This document shows, piece by piece, positions 1 through 11,563 of a DNA stretch of 64,000 nucleotides. The stretch's first letter is position 1; each line of letters starts with the position of its first letter. Where the stretch lies: contig NZ_NVQF01000001.1 of assembly GCF_002592005.1 (NCBI RefSeq), positions 1 to 64,000 on the forward strand, written 5' to 3'. The translations under genes were made by a program, and so were the position numbers. This DNA is from Mycolicibacterium palauense. GTDB taxonomy: Bacteria; Actinomycetota; Actinomycetes; Mycobacteriales; Mycobacteriaceae. The notes beneath the pieces were generated by a model. The model did not search any database and was not told the origin of the DNA. It saw nothing but the letters and a program-made list of their open reading frames with translations.

Positions 1-404
1 GGCGGGGTCGCCGCCCGGCCCGGCCGCGGCGCGCGGTCCCCCCGCCCGCCGAGCCCTCGCCCCGGCGACGGCACGCGGCGGCATTCGCCGACGCATCGCT
101 GCGCCGCGTGCTCGAAGTCATCGACCTGCGGCGCCCACCCACCCAACTGCGGCCGATGCTGGCCGCGGGCCTGGCCGACTCCATCGCGGCCTATCGTCAC
201 AGCTCCCGGGTCAGCCAGGCCGCCGTGCTGCGCCGGGTCCGTCTGCAGGCCGCCGCCGGCCCCGGAGCCGCCGAGACCGCGTTCGAGGTCGCCGCGGTCT
301 ACTCGCGGGGGCCGCGGATGCATGCCATCGCCTGTCGCATCGAACAGCGCCCCACCGTCCACGGCCGCCCCGGGTGGCAGATGGTGGCACTGCACATCGG
401 CTGA
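1..404 (+). CDS. DUF6459-type (Rv3-like alanine-rich) protein, C-terminal part
   Basis: This is the 3' end of a gene cut by the left edge. The reading frame that ends at the TGA of 402-404 is open back to base 3 with no stop, so the GTG at 108 is probably internal. The visible protein is Arg/Ala/Pro-rich at first, then has a compact domain starting near ADASLRRVLEVIDLRRP and ending in MVALHIG. This pattern fits the small actinobacterial DUF6459 proteins often found next to secA; that match is from memory. Function is unknown. It converges on secA1 with a 60-bp gap holding a perfect palindrome, CGAGGCCGGCCTCG (about 419-432). Confidence 0.7.
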   Translation, partial: RGRRPARPRRAVPPPAEPSPRRRHAAAFADASLRRVLEVIDLRRPPTQLRPMLAAGLADSIAAYRHSSRVSQAAVLRRVRLQAAAGPGAAETAFEVAAVYSRGPRMHAIACRIEQRPTVHGRPGWQMVALHIG

Positions 405-464
405 GCCACCCCCAACATCGAGGCCGGCCTCGTGAGCGCTTTCCGGGGGCGGGTCTCCGGTGGG

Positions 465-3350
<2,886 letters not shown>

Positions 3351-3510
3351 AGATGTATCCCCTACAGGATTGGAGTCAACTCTGCGCTCCATCGTAGGTG
3401 ACGCGGGGTTATGCCCCGCTGACTTGCACCGTCGGGTGTCCGCCCTGGGGCGCCGGGACACCCCAGCCCGGGCCGCGGCGCGGCCCGGGCTGGGATCTGG
3501 GCGGGCCGGA

Positions 3511-4191
3511 TCAGGCCAGCCGGATGAGCCCGTAGTCGAAGGCGTGCCGCCGGTACACGACCGAGGGGCAGTCGCTCTCCTTGTCGTGGAACAGGAAGAA
3601 GTCGTGACCGACGAGCTCCATCTCGTAGAGCGCGTCGTCCACGGTCATGGGCTTGGACGGGTGCTCCTTGACACGCACGATGTGGCCGGGTTCGTGGAGG
3701 TCCTCGGACTGCACGGACGGGGCGGGCGCGGCGGCGCCCGTCGGGGGCTCGAAGGCCGCCGCGGCGCTCGAGGCGGTGGCCTGGGCCACCGAAACGGGTG
3801 TCTTGTCTCCGTAATGGATCTTGCGCCGGTCCTTGCCACGGCGCAGCCGCGCCTCCAGCTTGTTCACCGCGGCTTCCAGGGCGGCGTAGAAGCTGTCCGC
3901 GCAGGCCTCGCCGCGCACCACCGGTCCGCGGCCGCGGGCGGTGATCTCGACGTGCTGACAGCTCTTGCGCTGACGCCGGTTGCGTTCATGGTCGAGTTCG
4001 ACGTCGAACATGTAGATGGTGCGGTCGAACCGCTCCAGACGCGCGAGTTTGTCGGTGACGTGGACGCGGAAGTGGTCGGGAACCTCGACGTTGCGTCCCT
4101 TCACCACCACTTCGGCGTTGAGCTCGTGGTCGTCGGCGTCCGGCTCTTCGGGGGCCAGCATCTGGGCAGAATCCACGGATTGACTTGACAT
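3511..4191 (-). CDS. hpf: Long-form ribosome hibernation promoting factor (Rv3241c-like)
   Basis: The protein binds the decoding region of idle 30S subunits and, in the long form, dimerises ribosomes into 100S particles. The N-terminal S30AE/YfiA domain runs from about residue 25 to 125 ([18 protein letters not shown]). A Pro/Ala-rich linker follows, then the C-terminal dimerisation domain with [20 protein letters not shown] and the terminal [15 protein letters not shown]. From ATG 4191 it is 226 residues, near the 213 I recall for Rv3241c. An in-frame ATG at 4293 would add 34 residues. It has a consensus-like AGGAGGTGA upstream, but at 13 nt spacing, while the site before 4191 is weak, so the start is unsettled. 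Confidence 0.9.
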   Translation of the reverse strand: MSSQSVDSAQMLAPEEPDADDHELNAEVVVKGRNVEVPDHFRVHVTDKLARLERFDRTIYMFDVELDHERNRRQRKSCQHVEITARGRGPVVRGEACADSFYAALEAAVNKLEARLRRGKDRRKIHYGDKTPVSVAQATASSAAAAFEPPTGAAAPAPSVQSEDLHEPGHIVRVKEHPSKPMTVDDALYEMELVGHDFFLFHDKESDCPSVVYRRHAFDYGLIRLA

Positions 4192-4546
4192 GCTTGACAA
4201 CTCGTTTCTTTGTCGCGGTGCACGCGCAGGCGTGCCTGGCCTGTCGTTGGGAGTGCGCCGAGGGATGGGCCGATTCGCGCCACCCTGCGGCATCTGGGGG
4301 TCGAAATCACCTCCTACCGCATCCGGCGAAGCGGGGCCTCGGACCGAAGCCCGGCCGAAGCCCGGCCGACGCCCCTCGTGTGATGCCCGGGTGTGACGCC
4401 GGGGACGATCGCACGGTTCGTTGGTCCCGAAGGTAGTCCGAGTTCACCCAGATTTGCCAGTGTTTTCGCGCACCTGTTGCCAGTTCTTTCGACCTCTGTA
4501 ACGGGGTCGGGCGGCACTTGGCCGGCCCGGCGCCCCCGGAGGTTCG
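4192..4546. other. Intergenic leader between the ComF-like gene and hpf
   Basis: This 355-bp gap lies between two leftward genes and must hold the hpf promoter. On the minus strand it carries AGGAGGTGA at 4315-4307, 13 nt before an in-frame ATG at 4293 that is also in frame with hpf. An out-of-frame GTG inside the same AGGAGGTGA would open a 69-codon frame (4310-4101) overlapping hpf. A short 11-bp repeat (CGAAGCCCGGC, two copies plus a decayed third) lies near 4347-4375. No RNA gene was recognised. Confidence 0.5.
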
Positions 4547-5179
4547 TCAGGCATGGGCCAGCGCCAGCATGCCGGTGACCCGCGCCCCGGCCGCGCGCAG
4601 GACGCGGGTGGACTCGGCGGCGGTGGCGCCGGTGGTCACGATGTCGTCGATCAGCAGCACCGGCACCGCCGGCAGGGCCGACCTCAGCCGGATACGACCG
4701 GCGAGGTTGCGCGCACGGCCGGCGCTGTCCAGCCCGACAGAGTCGCGGACCAGACCTTTCATGCGCAGCGCGGACACCACCGCGATGTCGGGGTGCGTGG
4801 CGGTGGCCAGGGTCGCGAGCCGTGCCACCGGGTCCCCACCGCGGCGGCGGGCGGCCGAGCGCCGGGTCGGGGCGGGCACGACGGCCAGCGGCGCCTGCAC
4901 CACACCCCAGCCGAGCAGGCGGTCGAGGCCCCCCGCCAGGGCGAGGGCCAACGGGCCGGTCAGATCGCGACGTCCCCGTTCCTTGAGCGCGAGGATGGCC
5001 TGCTTTCGGGGGCCGGCGTAGCGGCCCAGGGCGAGCACCGGCACGCCGGGGTCATTGCGCGGGGTGATGACGTGCGGGGCGTTCTCGTCGAGCGCCAGCA
5101 CCCGCCGGCAGTCGTCGCACCAGCGTGTTCCCGGTGCGTCGCAGCCGCCGCAGCTCAGCGGGAGCAGCAGATCGAGCAT
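4547..5179 (-). CDS. ComF-family phosphoribosyltransferase-like protein (Rv3242c-like)
   Basis: The 210-residue protein has the two halves typical of ComF proteins. The N-terminal zinc ribbon has cysteines C10, C13, C21 and C24 (SCGGC, WCDDC). The C-terminal type I phosphoribosyltransferase fold carries the PRPP-binding motif VLLIDDIVTTGAT near residues 174-186. ComF proteins take part in DNA uptake in competent bacteria; mycobacteria lack obvious natural competence, so the role here is unknown. Start is the ATG at 5179. It runs in the same direction as hpf, 355 bp upstream of it, and its own upstream gene is only 58 bp away. Confidence 0.88.
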   Translation of the reverse strand: MLDLLLPLSCGGCDAPGTRWCDDCRRVLALDENAPHVITPRNDPGVPVLALGRYAGPRKQAILALKERGRRDLTGPLALALAGGLDRLLGWGVVQAPLAVVPAPTRRSAARRRGGDPVARLATLATATHPDIAVVSALRMKGLVRDSVGLDSAGRARNLAGRIRLRSALPAVPVLLIDDIVTTGATAAESTRVLRAAGARVTGMLALAHA

Positions 5180-5237
5180 GACCGCAGTGTGCGCGAGGGG
5201 TCCGACAGGTCTCCTTCCCCGTCAGCGCTCCGGGGCC

Positions 5238-5888
5238 TCAGCGCCCTGGTGGCCGCCCGGTGCCCACGGCCGTGACCGCCATGCCGGTGAACCGGTCATC
5301 GGCGAGCTCGTCGAGCAACACCCTGGCCAGGTCGGCCCGGCTCAGCGTGGACCCGAGGCGGGTGCGCACCTCCGGACCGACGTCGACCGGGGCCCCGCCG
5401 GCGGCGTCGGTGAGCTTCGGTGGGCGCACCACCGTCCAGGCCGGGCCCGCCGGGGCCGCAGAAATCCGCTCCTCGGCACGTTGCGCCTCCGCCAGGCGTT
5501 CGCGACCCACCAACCACGGCCACAACAGCCGTGCGGTCCGGGTCTGCCACTCCCGGCTGGCCCCCACTCCGACGCTGGAGACGGCAACCAGCCGCGGCAC
5601 CGCCGCGGCGGTCATCGCCGACACCAGCGCGGCGGTGCCGTCGGAGCGGACGCTGCCCGGGTTCTGACCGAGCCGGACACCCAGACAGCTCACGACGGCC
5701 TCCACACCGGCGAGGCCGGCGTGGAGAACCTCGTGATCGCGAACGTCGCCCACCACCACTTCGACGTCCGGGAACTCGCCGGCGGGCCGCTGGCGGGTCA
5801 GCGCCAGGACCTCGTGGCCGCGCGCGAGCGCCTGATCGATGACATGGCGCCCGGTTGCCCCGGTGGCGCCGACGACGAAGACCTTCAT
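5238..5888 (-). CDS. NAD(P)-binding SDR/NmrA-like protein (Rv3243c position)
   Basis: The 216-residue protein begins with a Rossmann dinucleotide fold, MKVFVVGATGATGRHV, a GxxGxxG fingerprint of atypical short-chain dehydrogenases in the NAD(P)H-binding/NmrA group. AVSSVGVGAS corresponds to the serine-containing strand, but no YxxxK is visible, so it may be an atypical or regulatory member. I chose ATG 5888 because GGAGGAG lies 6 nt upstream and the Rossmann strand starts immediately; the frame stays open to 5945. It is divergent from the MerR-type gene at 5977 and shares a palindromic operator region with it, so that regulator probably controls it. Substrate unknown. Confidence 0.85.
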   Translation of the reverse strand: MKVFVVGATGATGRHVIDQALARGHEVLALTRQRPAGEFPDVEVVVGDVRDHEVLHAGLAGVEAVVSCLGVRLGQNPGSVRSDGTAALVSAMTAAAVPRLVAVSSVGVGASREWQTRTARLLWPWLVGRERLAEAQRAEERISAAPAGPAWTVVRPPKLTDAAGGAPVDVGPEVRTRLGSTLSRADLARVLLDELADDRFTGMAVTAVGTGRPPGR

Positions 5889-5907
5889 GTGCACTCCTCC
5901 GCTTGTA

Positions 5908-5956
5908 GATAGTATCGCTATCCGGTTCATGACGGATAGTAGCACTATCCGCTATC
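5908..5956. promoter_or_regulatory. Double palindromic operator between SDR gene and merR-type gene
   Basis: Two inverted repeats sit in the 88-bp divergent region: GATAG-N5-CTATC (5908-5922) and CGGATAGT-agc-ACTATCCG (5933-5951), followed by one more CTATC (5952-5956). The second covers the -35 region implied by the TACACT -10 box at 5965-5970. The half-site GATAG is shared by all copies. The simplest reading is a binding site for the adjacent MerR-type regulator controlling both genes. Confidence 0.75.
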
Positions 5957-5976
5957 TGTGTTGTTACACTCGGCCC

Positions 5977-6627
5977 GTGCGACTGGCGGAGCTGTGCCGG
6001 ACCACCGGGGTCACCGCCCCGACGGTCAAGTGGTATCTGCGTACCGGCCTGCTGCATCGCGGCGATGCCACCGCCGTCAACCAGGCCTCCTACGACGAGA
6101 GCCACGTGCGGCGGCTGCGGCTGATCCGTGCGCTCATCGAGGTCGGTGGCCTGAGCACCGAGGCCGTCTCCGCCGTGCTGGGCGCCCTCGACGACGAGGA
6201 CCGCACGGTGCAGGACGTGCTCGCCGCGGCACACGACGCCAGCGCGCCCCAACCGTCCCCGCCCGGGCAGCCGGCGATGGAACGGGTCGAGGCGTTCCTA
6301 CGGCACCGGGGTTGGCGGGTACGCCCGGACTCCGCGGCGCGCCGGCAGCTCGGCGCAGCCCTGTGCGCCCTGGCGAGCCTTCGCGACAGCACGGCACCCG
6401 ATGTCGGCTCCGCAGACGCCGTCGCCGCCCTGCTGGACCCCTATGCCGACGCCGTGGAGAACCTCGCCTCGGCTGAAATCGCCAATGCGCCTGACGATCT
6501 GGCCGACGAACTGTTGATCGAACGGGTCGTCGCGGGCACCGTGATCCTCGAACAGGCGATGGCCGCCCTGCGTAGGATGGCCCAGGAACACTTCGCCCGG
6601 AAGCGCTACGGCGACACCTCGACCTGA
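5977..6627 (+). CDS. MerR-family transcriptional regulator
   Basis: The 216-residue protein starts with the MerR winged helix-turn-helix: VRLAELCRTTGVTAPTVKWY, then YLRTGLLH and the wing up to VRRLRLIRALIEVGGLS. The C-terminal effector domain (residues about 75-216) has no cysteine cluster, so it is not a metal sensor of the classical type; a small-molecule ligand is more likely. Start is GTG 5977. TACACT lies at 5965-5970, 6 nt before it, giving a probable leaderless mRNA. It is divergent from the SDR gene over a shared palindromic operator, which suggests autoregulation plus control of the SDR. Confidence 0.88.
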   Translation: MRLAELCRTTGVTAPTVKWYLRTGLLHRGDATAVNQASYDESHVRRLRLIRALIEVGGLSTEAVSAVLGALDDEDRTVQDVLAAAHDASAPQPSPPGQPAMERVEAFLRHRGWRVRPDSAARRQLGAALCALASLRDSTAPDVGSADAVAALLDPYADAVENLASAEIANAPDDLADELLIERVVAGTVILEQAMAALRRMAQEHFARKRYGDTST

Positions 6628-6667
6628 CGGCCGGGTCACGCTCCCCCGCCACCCTCCCCGGCCCGTG

Positions 6668-6719
6668 TCACACGTCGAGGTCACACGTCAGGGTCACATG
6701 TCGAGGTCACACGTCGAGG
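6668..6719. repeat. 13-bp tandem repeat, four copies, at the end of the diguanylate cyclase gene
   Basis: Four direct copies follow each other without gaps: TCACACGTCGAGG (6668), TCACACGTCAGGG (6681), TCACATGTCGAGG (6694) and TCACACGTCGAGG (6707). On the minus strand each unit contains the stop codon TGA, so the last codons and stop of the GGDEF gene are themselves one repeat unit followed by three downstream copies. Confidence 0.9.
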
Positions 6720-7801
6720 TCCAGCCCGGCGGCCGGCGGTTCGACCACGACAACCGCACGACCGCCCGTCCGCTTGGCGCGGTACATCGCTTCGTCGGCA
6801 CGGGGAAGGACCGCGTCCAGTGTCAGCTCGGGTGTGTCGGCGCGCTGCCAGGCGACCCCCACACTGATGCTCACCGCCGAGGAGTCCGCGCCCTGCGCGG
6901 TCAGCTCGCGCACGCGGTCGACGAAGCCGTCCAGGTCGGTCTCGCACGCAAGCGTGGCCACCAGCACGAACTCGTCGCCCCCGACCCGGGCGGCGATGTC
7001 GTCGGCCCGGAGCGCGGCCTTCAACTGCTCGGCGAGCGCGCGCAGCGTCGCGTCTCCGGTGCCGTGCCCGTGGTCGTCGTTGACCCGTTTGAACCCGTCC
7101 AGGTCGATCACCGCCACCACGACGATCGCGCTGGGCGCGCACCGAGCCAGCATCAGATCGGTTGCGGCGTAGAGCCCTCGGCGGTTCAGCAGGCCGGTCA
7201 GCGGATCGCGGCTGGCCGCATGCGCGGTGGCACCCAGACCCCGCCGGGTGCCTTCGACCACGACGGCGGCAATCACCGGCATCGCGACCACCGTCGCCAG
7301 CGCCGGGGCGAAATACAGCGACAGCTCAGCCAGTCCGACACCGTCATAGCGCACGGCCCACCACGTCAGCGCCACGATCGTCGCGGTGGCGAAGGCGCAG
7401 TGCACCAACAGCATCCGATAACCCAGCAGTACGGCGATGAACACCCCGATCAGGCACATGTAGACGGTGCAGGACAGCCGGGCCTGCGGTGCGGCCAGCA
7501 CGGCGGCCGAGGCCGCCAGCGCGACGTCGCCCCACACCGCGAACGCGATCGCCCGCCGGTGGCCGGGCCACGGGGTCAGCAGCCACCAGGCTCCGAACGC
7601 CAGCGCGGACACGAGCGCGGCCAGATGGACGCCGCGAAGGATCAGCCCGTGCGGCCCCAGGGGCTGCAGGTGCTGGACCTGCTCGACGGCGCTGAGCAGT
7701 CCCAGGCCGATGCACAACAGGCCGATGAACACCCGCAACACGCCGAGATAGCCGGTGGCGCGCAGGACCATGGTCGCGATCGCGAATTCGCGCTCACCCA
7801 T
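6707..7801 (-). CDS. Membrane diguanylate cyclase (GGDEF domain)
   Basis: The 364-residue protein is predicted to make c-di-GMP from two GTP. Residues about 8-190 hold several hydrophobic segments, consistent with an integral-membrane sensor. The catalytic GGDEF domain follows DPLTGLLNRRGLY, with VIDLDGFKRVND and an intact GGDEF at 274-278. RADD at 265-268, exactly five residues earlier, matches the RxxD inhibitory site, so product feedback is likely. No EAL domain is present. I chose ATG 7801 over the in-frame GTG 7816; GGAGGG precedes the ATG by about 7-8 nt. The start abuts a 10-bp tandem repeat and the stop lies inside a 13-bp tandem repeat. Confidence 0.9.
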   Translation of the reverse strand: MGEREFAIATMVLRATGYLGVLRVFIGLLCIGLGLLSAVEQVQHLQPLGPHGLILRGVHLAALVSALAFGAWWLLTPWPGHRRAIAFAVWGDVALAASAAVLAAPQARLSCTVYMCLIGVFIAVLLGYRMLLVHCAFATATIVALTWWAVRYDGVGLAELSLYFAPALATVVAMPVIAAVVVEGTRRGLGATAHAASRDPLTGLLNRRGLYAATDLMLARCAPSAIVVVAVIDLDGFKRVNDDHGHGTGDATLRALAEQLKAALRADDIAARVGGDEFVLVATLACETDLDGFVDRVRELTAQGADSSAVSISVGVAWQRADTPELTLDAVLPRADEAMYRAKRTGGRAVVVVEPPAAGLDLDV

Positions 7802-7870
7802 TCCACGGCCCTCCACGGCCCTCTGCGGCCGCCTGCGGCCCTCCGCGGCCTTCTGCTGGCCCTCCGCGTC
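7802..7870. repeat. 10-bp tandem repeat covering the ribosome binding site of the diguanylate cyclase gene
   Basis: Consecutive 10-bp blocks from 7801 read ttCCACGGCC, CTCCACGGCC, CTCTGCGGCC, GCCTGCGGCC, CTCCGCGGCC, then two degenerate blocks. On the minus strand the units read GGCCGTGGAA, GGCCGTGGAG, GGCCGCAGAG and so on, so the purine-rich GGAGGG before the ATG is part of the array. The unit is not a multiple of three. The rest of the gap, to 8083, shows no recognisable gene. Confidence 0.8.
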
Positions 7871-8083
7871 ATCACGGGCTTCCCGGGCGAATGCTAACCG
7901 GGACCACGACCCGCGGCGACCGCAGGAGATCGGCTCCGGTCAGCGTATTCAGCGGGCGAAACGAGACGCGTCCGGCGGACGCAGCGCGTTCGATGCCGGG
8001 CCACCGGAGCTCGACCAGACCGCGCTCATGCGGCCAACGTGGCTCTCGGCTCGCCGGCCGACAATTCACCGATCCCGGCGGTC

Positions 8084-9847
8084 TCAGCCGGGCAGCACCG
8101 GCACCGCCCCGGCAACCATGAACGGGCGCACCTGATCCCAGGTCTGGTCGTCCTCGGCGCCGGTACCCGAGAGCTGTTTGATGCCCCGCTGGTCGGCGAC
8201 GTAGACCGTCGACGGGTTGGCCGCCACGGTGGTCACCGGCGTGATCAGGTTCTCGGCCGGGCCGTCGGAATTGACGCCGTCGAGGTTGACGTAGGACACC
8301 GGGTGGGCGGGATCGTTGCGGGTGACCACCATGTCATCACCGGTGCGCCAGGACAACGACACCACCGAGGACCCCAGCCCGTAGCCCAGCCGGCGCGGGT
8401 AGGTCAGCGCAAACTCACCACCCTGGGTCTGTTCCACCCCGGCCAGCACCACGCGCCCCTCGATGACCAGTGCCGCCCGCGTGCCGTCGCGGGACAACTG
8501 CAGTTCTCCGATGGCGCCGGGAAACTTGGTCGACACCGCAGTCGAGTCGACGGGGATGCTGGCCGGCTGGCCCGTGGCCGCCTCCTGGAACACCCGCAGC
8601 ACGTTGTTGCCGTCGACCACCACCCACACCGCGTCGTCGAGGGCCCACGTCGGCCGCGACAGGCTACGCCCGTCGGTGGCCTCGATCGCGGCCCGCCCCA
8701 GCGGGCCGATCCACAGCGCGGAGGTCATGTCCGGGGCGCCGGGACGCTGGGTCACCACCGCGGCCGCCTGGTGGCCGTCGCGCGAGAGCGCCGCGGCCTT
8801 CTGGTCGGGCAGGGTGCCGAAGGAGCCCGGCACCCGGGACGAGGTCTGCCCGTCGAGGAACATCAGCTGCCCGCCGATCAGCGCATGCAGCCCCGCGGAA
8901 GCCCCGCGGGCCGCGCCCGGGTCGGTGGCCGCCACGTCGGAGGTGCTCCACCCGTCGGCGAAGCGGTCATCCAGCGCCGCACCATCGACCTCGATCACGT
9001 ACGGGCCCTTGATGTCGGCGCGGGCCAGCGTCCAGATGATCTGCGCGGCCAGCAGGGTGCGGCTGTGCGGGTCGGTCGTCGAGAGGTTCTCCAGCTCGAC
9101 CCGGGCTCCGCCGTAGCCGCGCCCGACACCGGTCTTGCCGCCGTCGGCGCGGGTCACCGGGCCCCGCAGCCGCAGTGGCTGGCCCAGCATGTTCTGCACC
9201 GTGTTCGCCATCTCCGGGCGCGGACCGGCGATCAGCTTGGACACCAGCTCGGTGGCCAGCTGGTCGGGATCGGAGACCGCGACGTAACGGGGATCGGGCA
9301 CCATCGTGGTGCCGGTGGGATCGACGAAGTAGAGGGTGTGGCGCTTGTAGGTCTCCTGGAACTGCTGCCAGTCCAGGAACACGCCGTTGGGAAGCTTGTC
9401 GATGCGCCAGCCGTCGGAGGTCTTGATCAGCTCGATCGGCCCCGGGTCGGGCAGCGGCCCGTCGCCCGTCTCGAACACCCCGATGTCCGACAGCGATCCG
9501 AGGATGTCGGCCTTCATCGTCACCGACACCTTGTCGGCCCCGCGGGTCTCCACGAAGACGACCTGGTCGATCAGCAGTGCGCTGCCCGCGTCGTCCCAGG
9601 ACTGCGACGCCGAGTCGGTGAGGAACTGCCGCGCGGCCAGATGCCGGTTCGCCGGGTCGGCGGTGGCCTTGAGGAACTCGCGCAACAGCACGTCGGGGTC
9701 CATCCCCGGAGTGGGTTCGGGCAGGCTGGGCGGGGCCGGGCGCTCGACGGTGCCCAGCGCCTGCGGGGCTGACGAGTCCGGCACACCGGCGCAGCCGCTC
9801 AACACCGCGACCAGGACGGGCAGCAGCAGGCACAGCAGGCGTCTCAC
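8084..9847 (-). CDS. lpqB: Lipoprotein LpqB, accessory to MtrAB
   Basis: LpqB is the extracytoplasmic lipoprotein that interacts with the MtrB sensor and modulates MtrA signalling. The signal peptide ends in the lipobox VLSGC with the lipidated cysteine at 19. A GerMN domain follows at roughly residues 50-300 (the stretch with [13 protein letters not shown]), then a beta-propeller-like C-terminal half with [11 protein letters not shown] and [11 protein letters not shown] repeats. The 587 residues agree with the family size (about 583). Its ATG overlaps the mtrB stop (ATGA at 9844-9847), so translation is coupled. It closes the operon tmk-mtrA-mtrB-lpqB, read leftwards. Confidence 0.96.
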   Translation of the reverse strand: MRRLLCLLLPVLVAVLSGCAGVPDSSAPQALGTVERPAPPSLPEPTPGMDPDVLLREFLKATADPANRHLAARQFLTDSASQSWDDAGSALLIDQVVFVETRGADKVSVTMKADILGSLSDIGVFETGDGPLPDPGPIELIKTSDGWRIDKLPNGVFLDWQQFQETYKRHTLYFVDPTGTTMVPDPRYVAVSDPDQLATELVSKLIAGPRPEMANTVQNMLGQPLRLRGPVTRADGGKTGVGRGYGGARVELENLSTTDPHSRTLLAAQIIWTLARADIKGPYVIEVDGAALDDRFADGWSTSDVAATDPGAARGASAGLHALIGGQLMFLDGQTSSRVPGSFGTLPDQKAAALSRDGHQAAAVVTQRPGAPDMTSALWIGPLGRAAIEATDGRSLSRPTWALDDAVWVVVDGNNVLRVFQEAATGQPASIPVDSTAVSTKFPGAIGELQLSRDGTRAALVIEGRVVLAGVEQTQGGEFALTYPRRLGYGLGSSVVSLSWRTGDDMVVTRNDPAHPVSYVNLDGVNSDGPAENLITPVTTVAANPSTVYVADQRGIKQLSGTGAEDDQTWDQVRPFMVAGAVPVLPG

Positions 9848-11517
9848 ACGCTGTCTCCGGCGTGTTGTGGCTGCCGCAACGCGGGCTGGCTGCGCCGGGC
9901 GCTGACCCGGTCGGGCGCCATCGGCTTGAGCGGCAGCGGGCTGGTGGTCACCTTGTGGCCGCGCACCAGCGGCAGGGTGAGCCGGAAACAGGCCCCCTTG
10001 CCGGGCTCGCCCCAGGCCTCCAACCGGCCCTGGTGCAGGCGGGCGTCCTCGATGCTGATCGCCAGGCCCAGCCCGGTTCCGCCGGAGCGGCGCACCCGGG
10101 ACGGGTCCGAGCGCCAGAACCGGCTGAAGACCAGCTTCTCCTCCCCCGGCCGCAGGCCCACCCCGTAGTCGCGCACCGTGACCGCGACGGTGTCCTCGTC
10201 GGCGGCCATCCGGATCCGCACCGGCTTGTGCTCGGCGTGGTCGATGGCGTTGGCGATCAGATTGCGCAGGATGCGCTCCACCCGCCGGGCATCCACCTCG
10301 GCGATGATCTCGCCGTCGGGCATGTCGACCAGCAGCTCGATGCCGGCTTCGTCGGCGAGGTGCCCGACGTTGTCCAACGCGCTCTTGACCGTCGAGCGCA
10401 GGTCCACCGCCTCCACCGACAGTTCGGCGACACCGGCGTCGTGCCGGGAGATCTCCAGCAGATCGTTGAGCAGGGTCTCGAAACGGTCGAGTTCGTCGAC
10501 CATCAGTTCGGTGGACCGGCGCAGCGCGGGATCCAGTTCCTCGGCGTGGTCGTGGATCAGGTCGGCGGCCATGCGCACGGTGGTCAGCGGGGTGCGCAGC
10601 TCGTGGCTGACATCGGAGGTGAACCGGCGCTGCAGGTTGCCGAACTCCTCCAGCTGGGTGATCTGGCGCGACAGGCTCTCGGCCATGTCGTTGAACGACA
10701 CCGCCAGCCGGGCCATGTCGTCCTCGCCGCGCACCGGCATCCGCTCGGCCAGATGCCCCTCGGCGAACCGCTCGGCGATGCGTGAGGCCGACCGCACCGG
10801 CAGCACCACCTGCCGCGACACCAGCAGGGCGATCCCGGCCAGCAGCACCAGCAGCACCGCGCCGCCGGTGGCCATCGTGCCGCGCACCAGACCGATGGTG
10901 CGCTGCTCGTTGTTCAGCGGGAAGATCAGGTACAGCTCCAGGTTGGTCACCTGCGAGGGCGCCGGGCTGCCGACGATGAGCGCCGGGCCGGTGAATCCGT
11001 CGGTGTGCACCGTGGCGTACTGGTAGCTGACCTGCCCGGCCGCGACGAAGTCACGCAACGCCATGGGCACCTGGCTCACCGGCCCGGCCGCGGTGGCAGC
11101 GCGCGGACCGTCGCCGGGCACGACGAGCACCGCGTCGAAGGCACCGGCCAGGCCGGCACCCGAGGAGGTACCCACTTTGGAGGTCAGGGTGTTGCGCGCC
11201 AGCTGCAGGCTGCTGTCCAGCGAGCGGGTCTCCTCACCGCCGACGATTCCGCTGACGGTGGTCCGGGCCCGGTCGAGCTCCTCGGTGGCCGCGCGCACCT
11301 TCGCGTCGAGCACCCGGTCGGTGATCTGGCTGGTCAACACGAATCCGAGAACCAGGATGACCGCCAGCGACAACCCCAGCGTCAACGACACCACGCGCAG
11401 CTGCAGCGAGCGGCGCCAAAGGACGCCGACGGCCCGGCTCAACGCGCTCACCCCGCGCACGATCGGACCGGAGCGCCCCCACCGGCCCCGCGTGCGCCGC
11501 TTCGAACGCCCGATCAT
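9844..11517 (-). CDS. mtrB: Sensor histidine kinase MtrB
   Basis: MtrB phosphorylates MtrA and couples cell-wall growth to cell division. The first transmembrane segment lies at about 42-63 and the second at about 217-234, enclosing an extracytoplasmic sensor loop. HAMP follows at about 235-290. The dimerisation/phospho-acceptor box SHELRTPL places the reactive histidine at 305. The ATPase domain has NLIANAIDH (N box), RDYGVGL (G1) and GGTGLGLAI (G2). All catalytic elements are present. Length is 557 residues. It starts 46 bp after the end of mtrA and overlaps lpqB by 4 bp. Confidence 0.97.
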   Translation of the reverse strand: MIGRSKRRTRGRWGRSGPIVRGVSALSRAVGVLWRRSLQLRVVSLTLGLSLAVILVLGFVLTSQITDRVLDAKVRAATEELDRARTTVSGIVGGEETRSLDSSLQLARNTLTSKVGTSSGAGLAGAFDAVLVVPGDGPRAATAAGPVSQVPMALRDFVAAGQVSYQYATVHTDGFTGPALIVGSPAPSQVTNLELYLIFPLNNEQRTIGLVRGTMATGGAVLLVLLAGIALLVSRQVVLPVRSASRIAERFAEGHLAERMPVRGEDDMARLAVSFNDMAESLSRQITQLEEFGNLQRRFTSDVSHELRTPLTTVRMAADLIHDHAEELDPALRRSTELMVDELDRFETLLNDLLEISRHDAGVAELSVEAVDLRSTVKSALDNVGHLADEAGIELLVDMPDGEIIAEVDARRVERILRNLIANAIDHAEHKPVRIRMAADEDTVAVTVRDYGVGLRPGEEKLVFSRFWRSDPSRVRRSGGTGLGLAISIEDARLHQGRLEAWGEPGKGACFRLTLPLVRGHKVTTSPLPLKPMAPDRVSARRSQPALRQPQHAGDSV

Positions 11518-11563
11518 CGGTGCGCCCGCCGGTGGTGTCGCTCGGCCGCGTGGCCGTCAGGGG

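Noticed and set aside
3645..3839. Small minus-strand frame inside hpf
   Set aside because: It is a shadow of the hpf linker region in another frame, Arg/Pro-rich, without a start signal.
4400..4450. DosR-type box before hpf
   Set aside because: Only one half-site resembles GTCCCGAA; the other half lacks the required symmetry.
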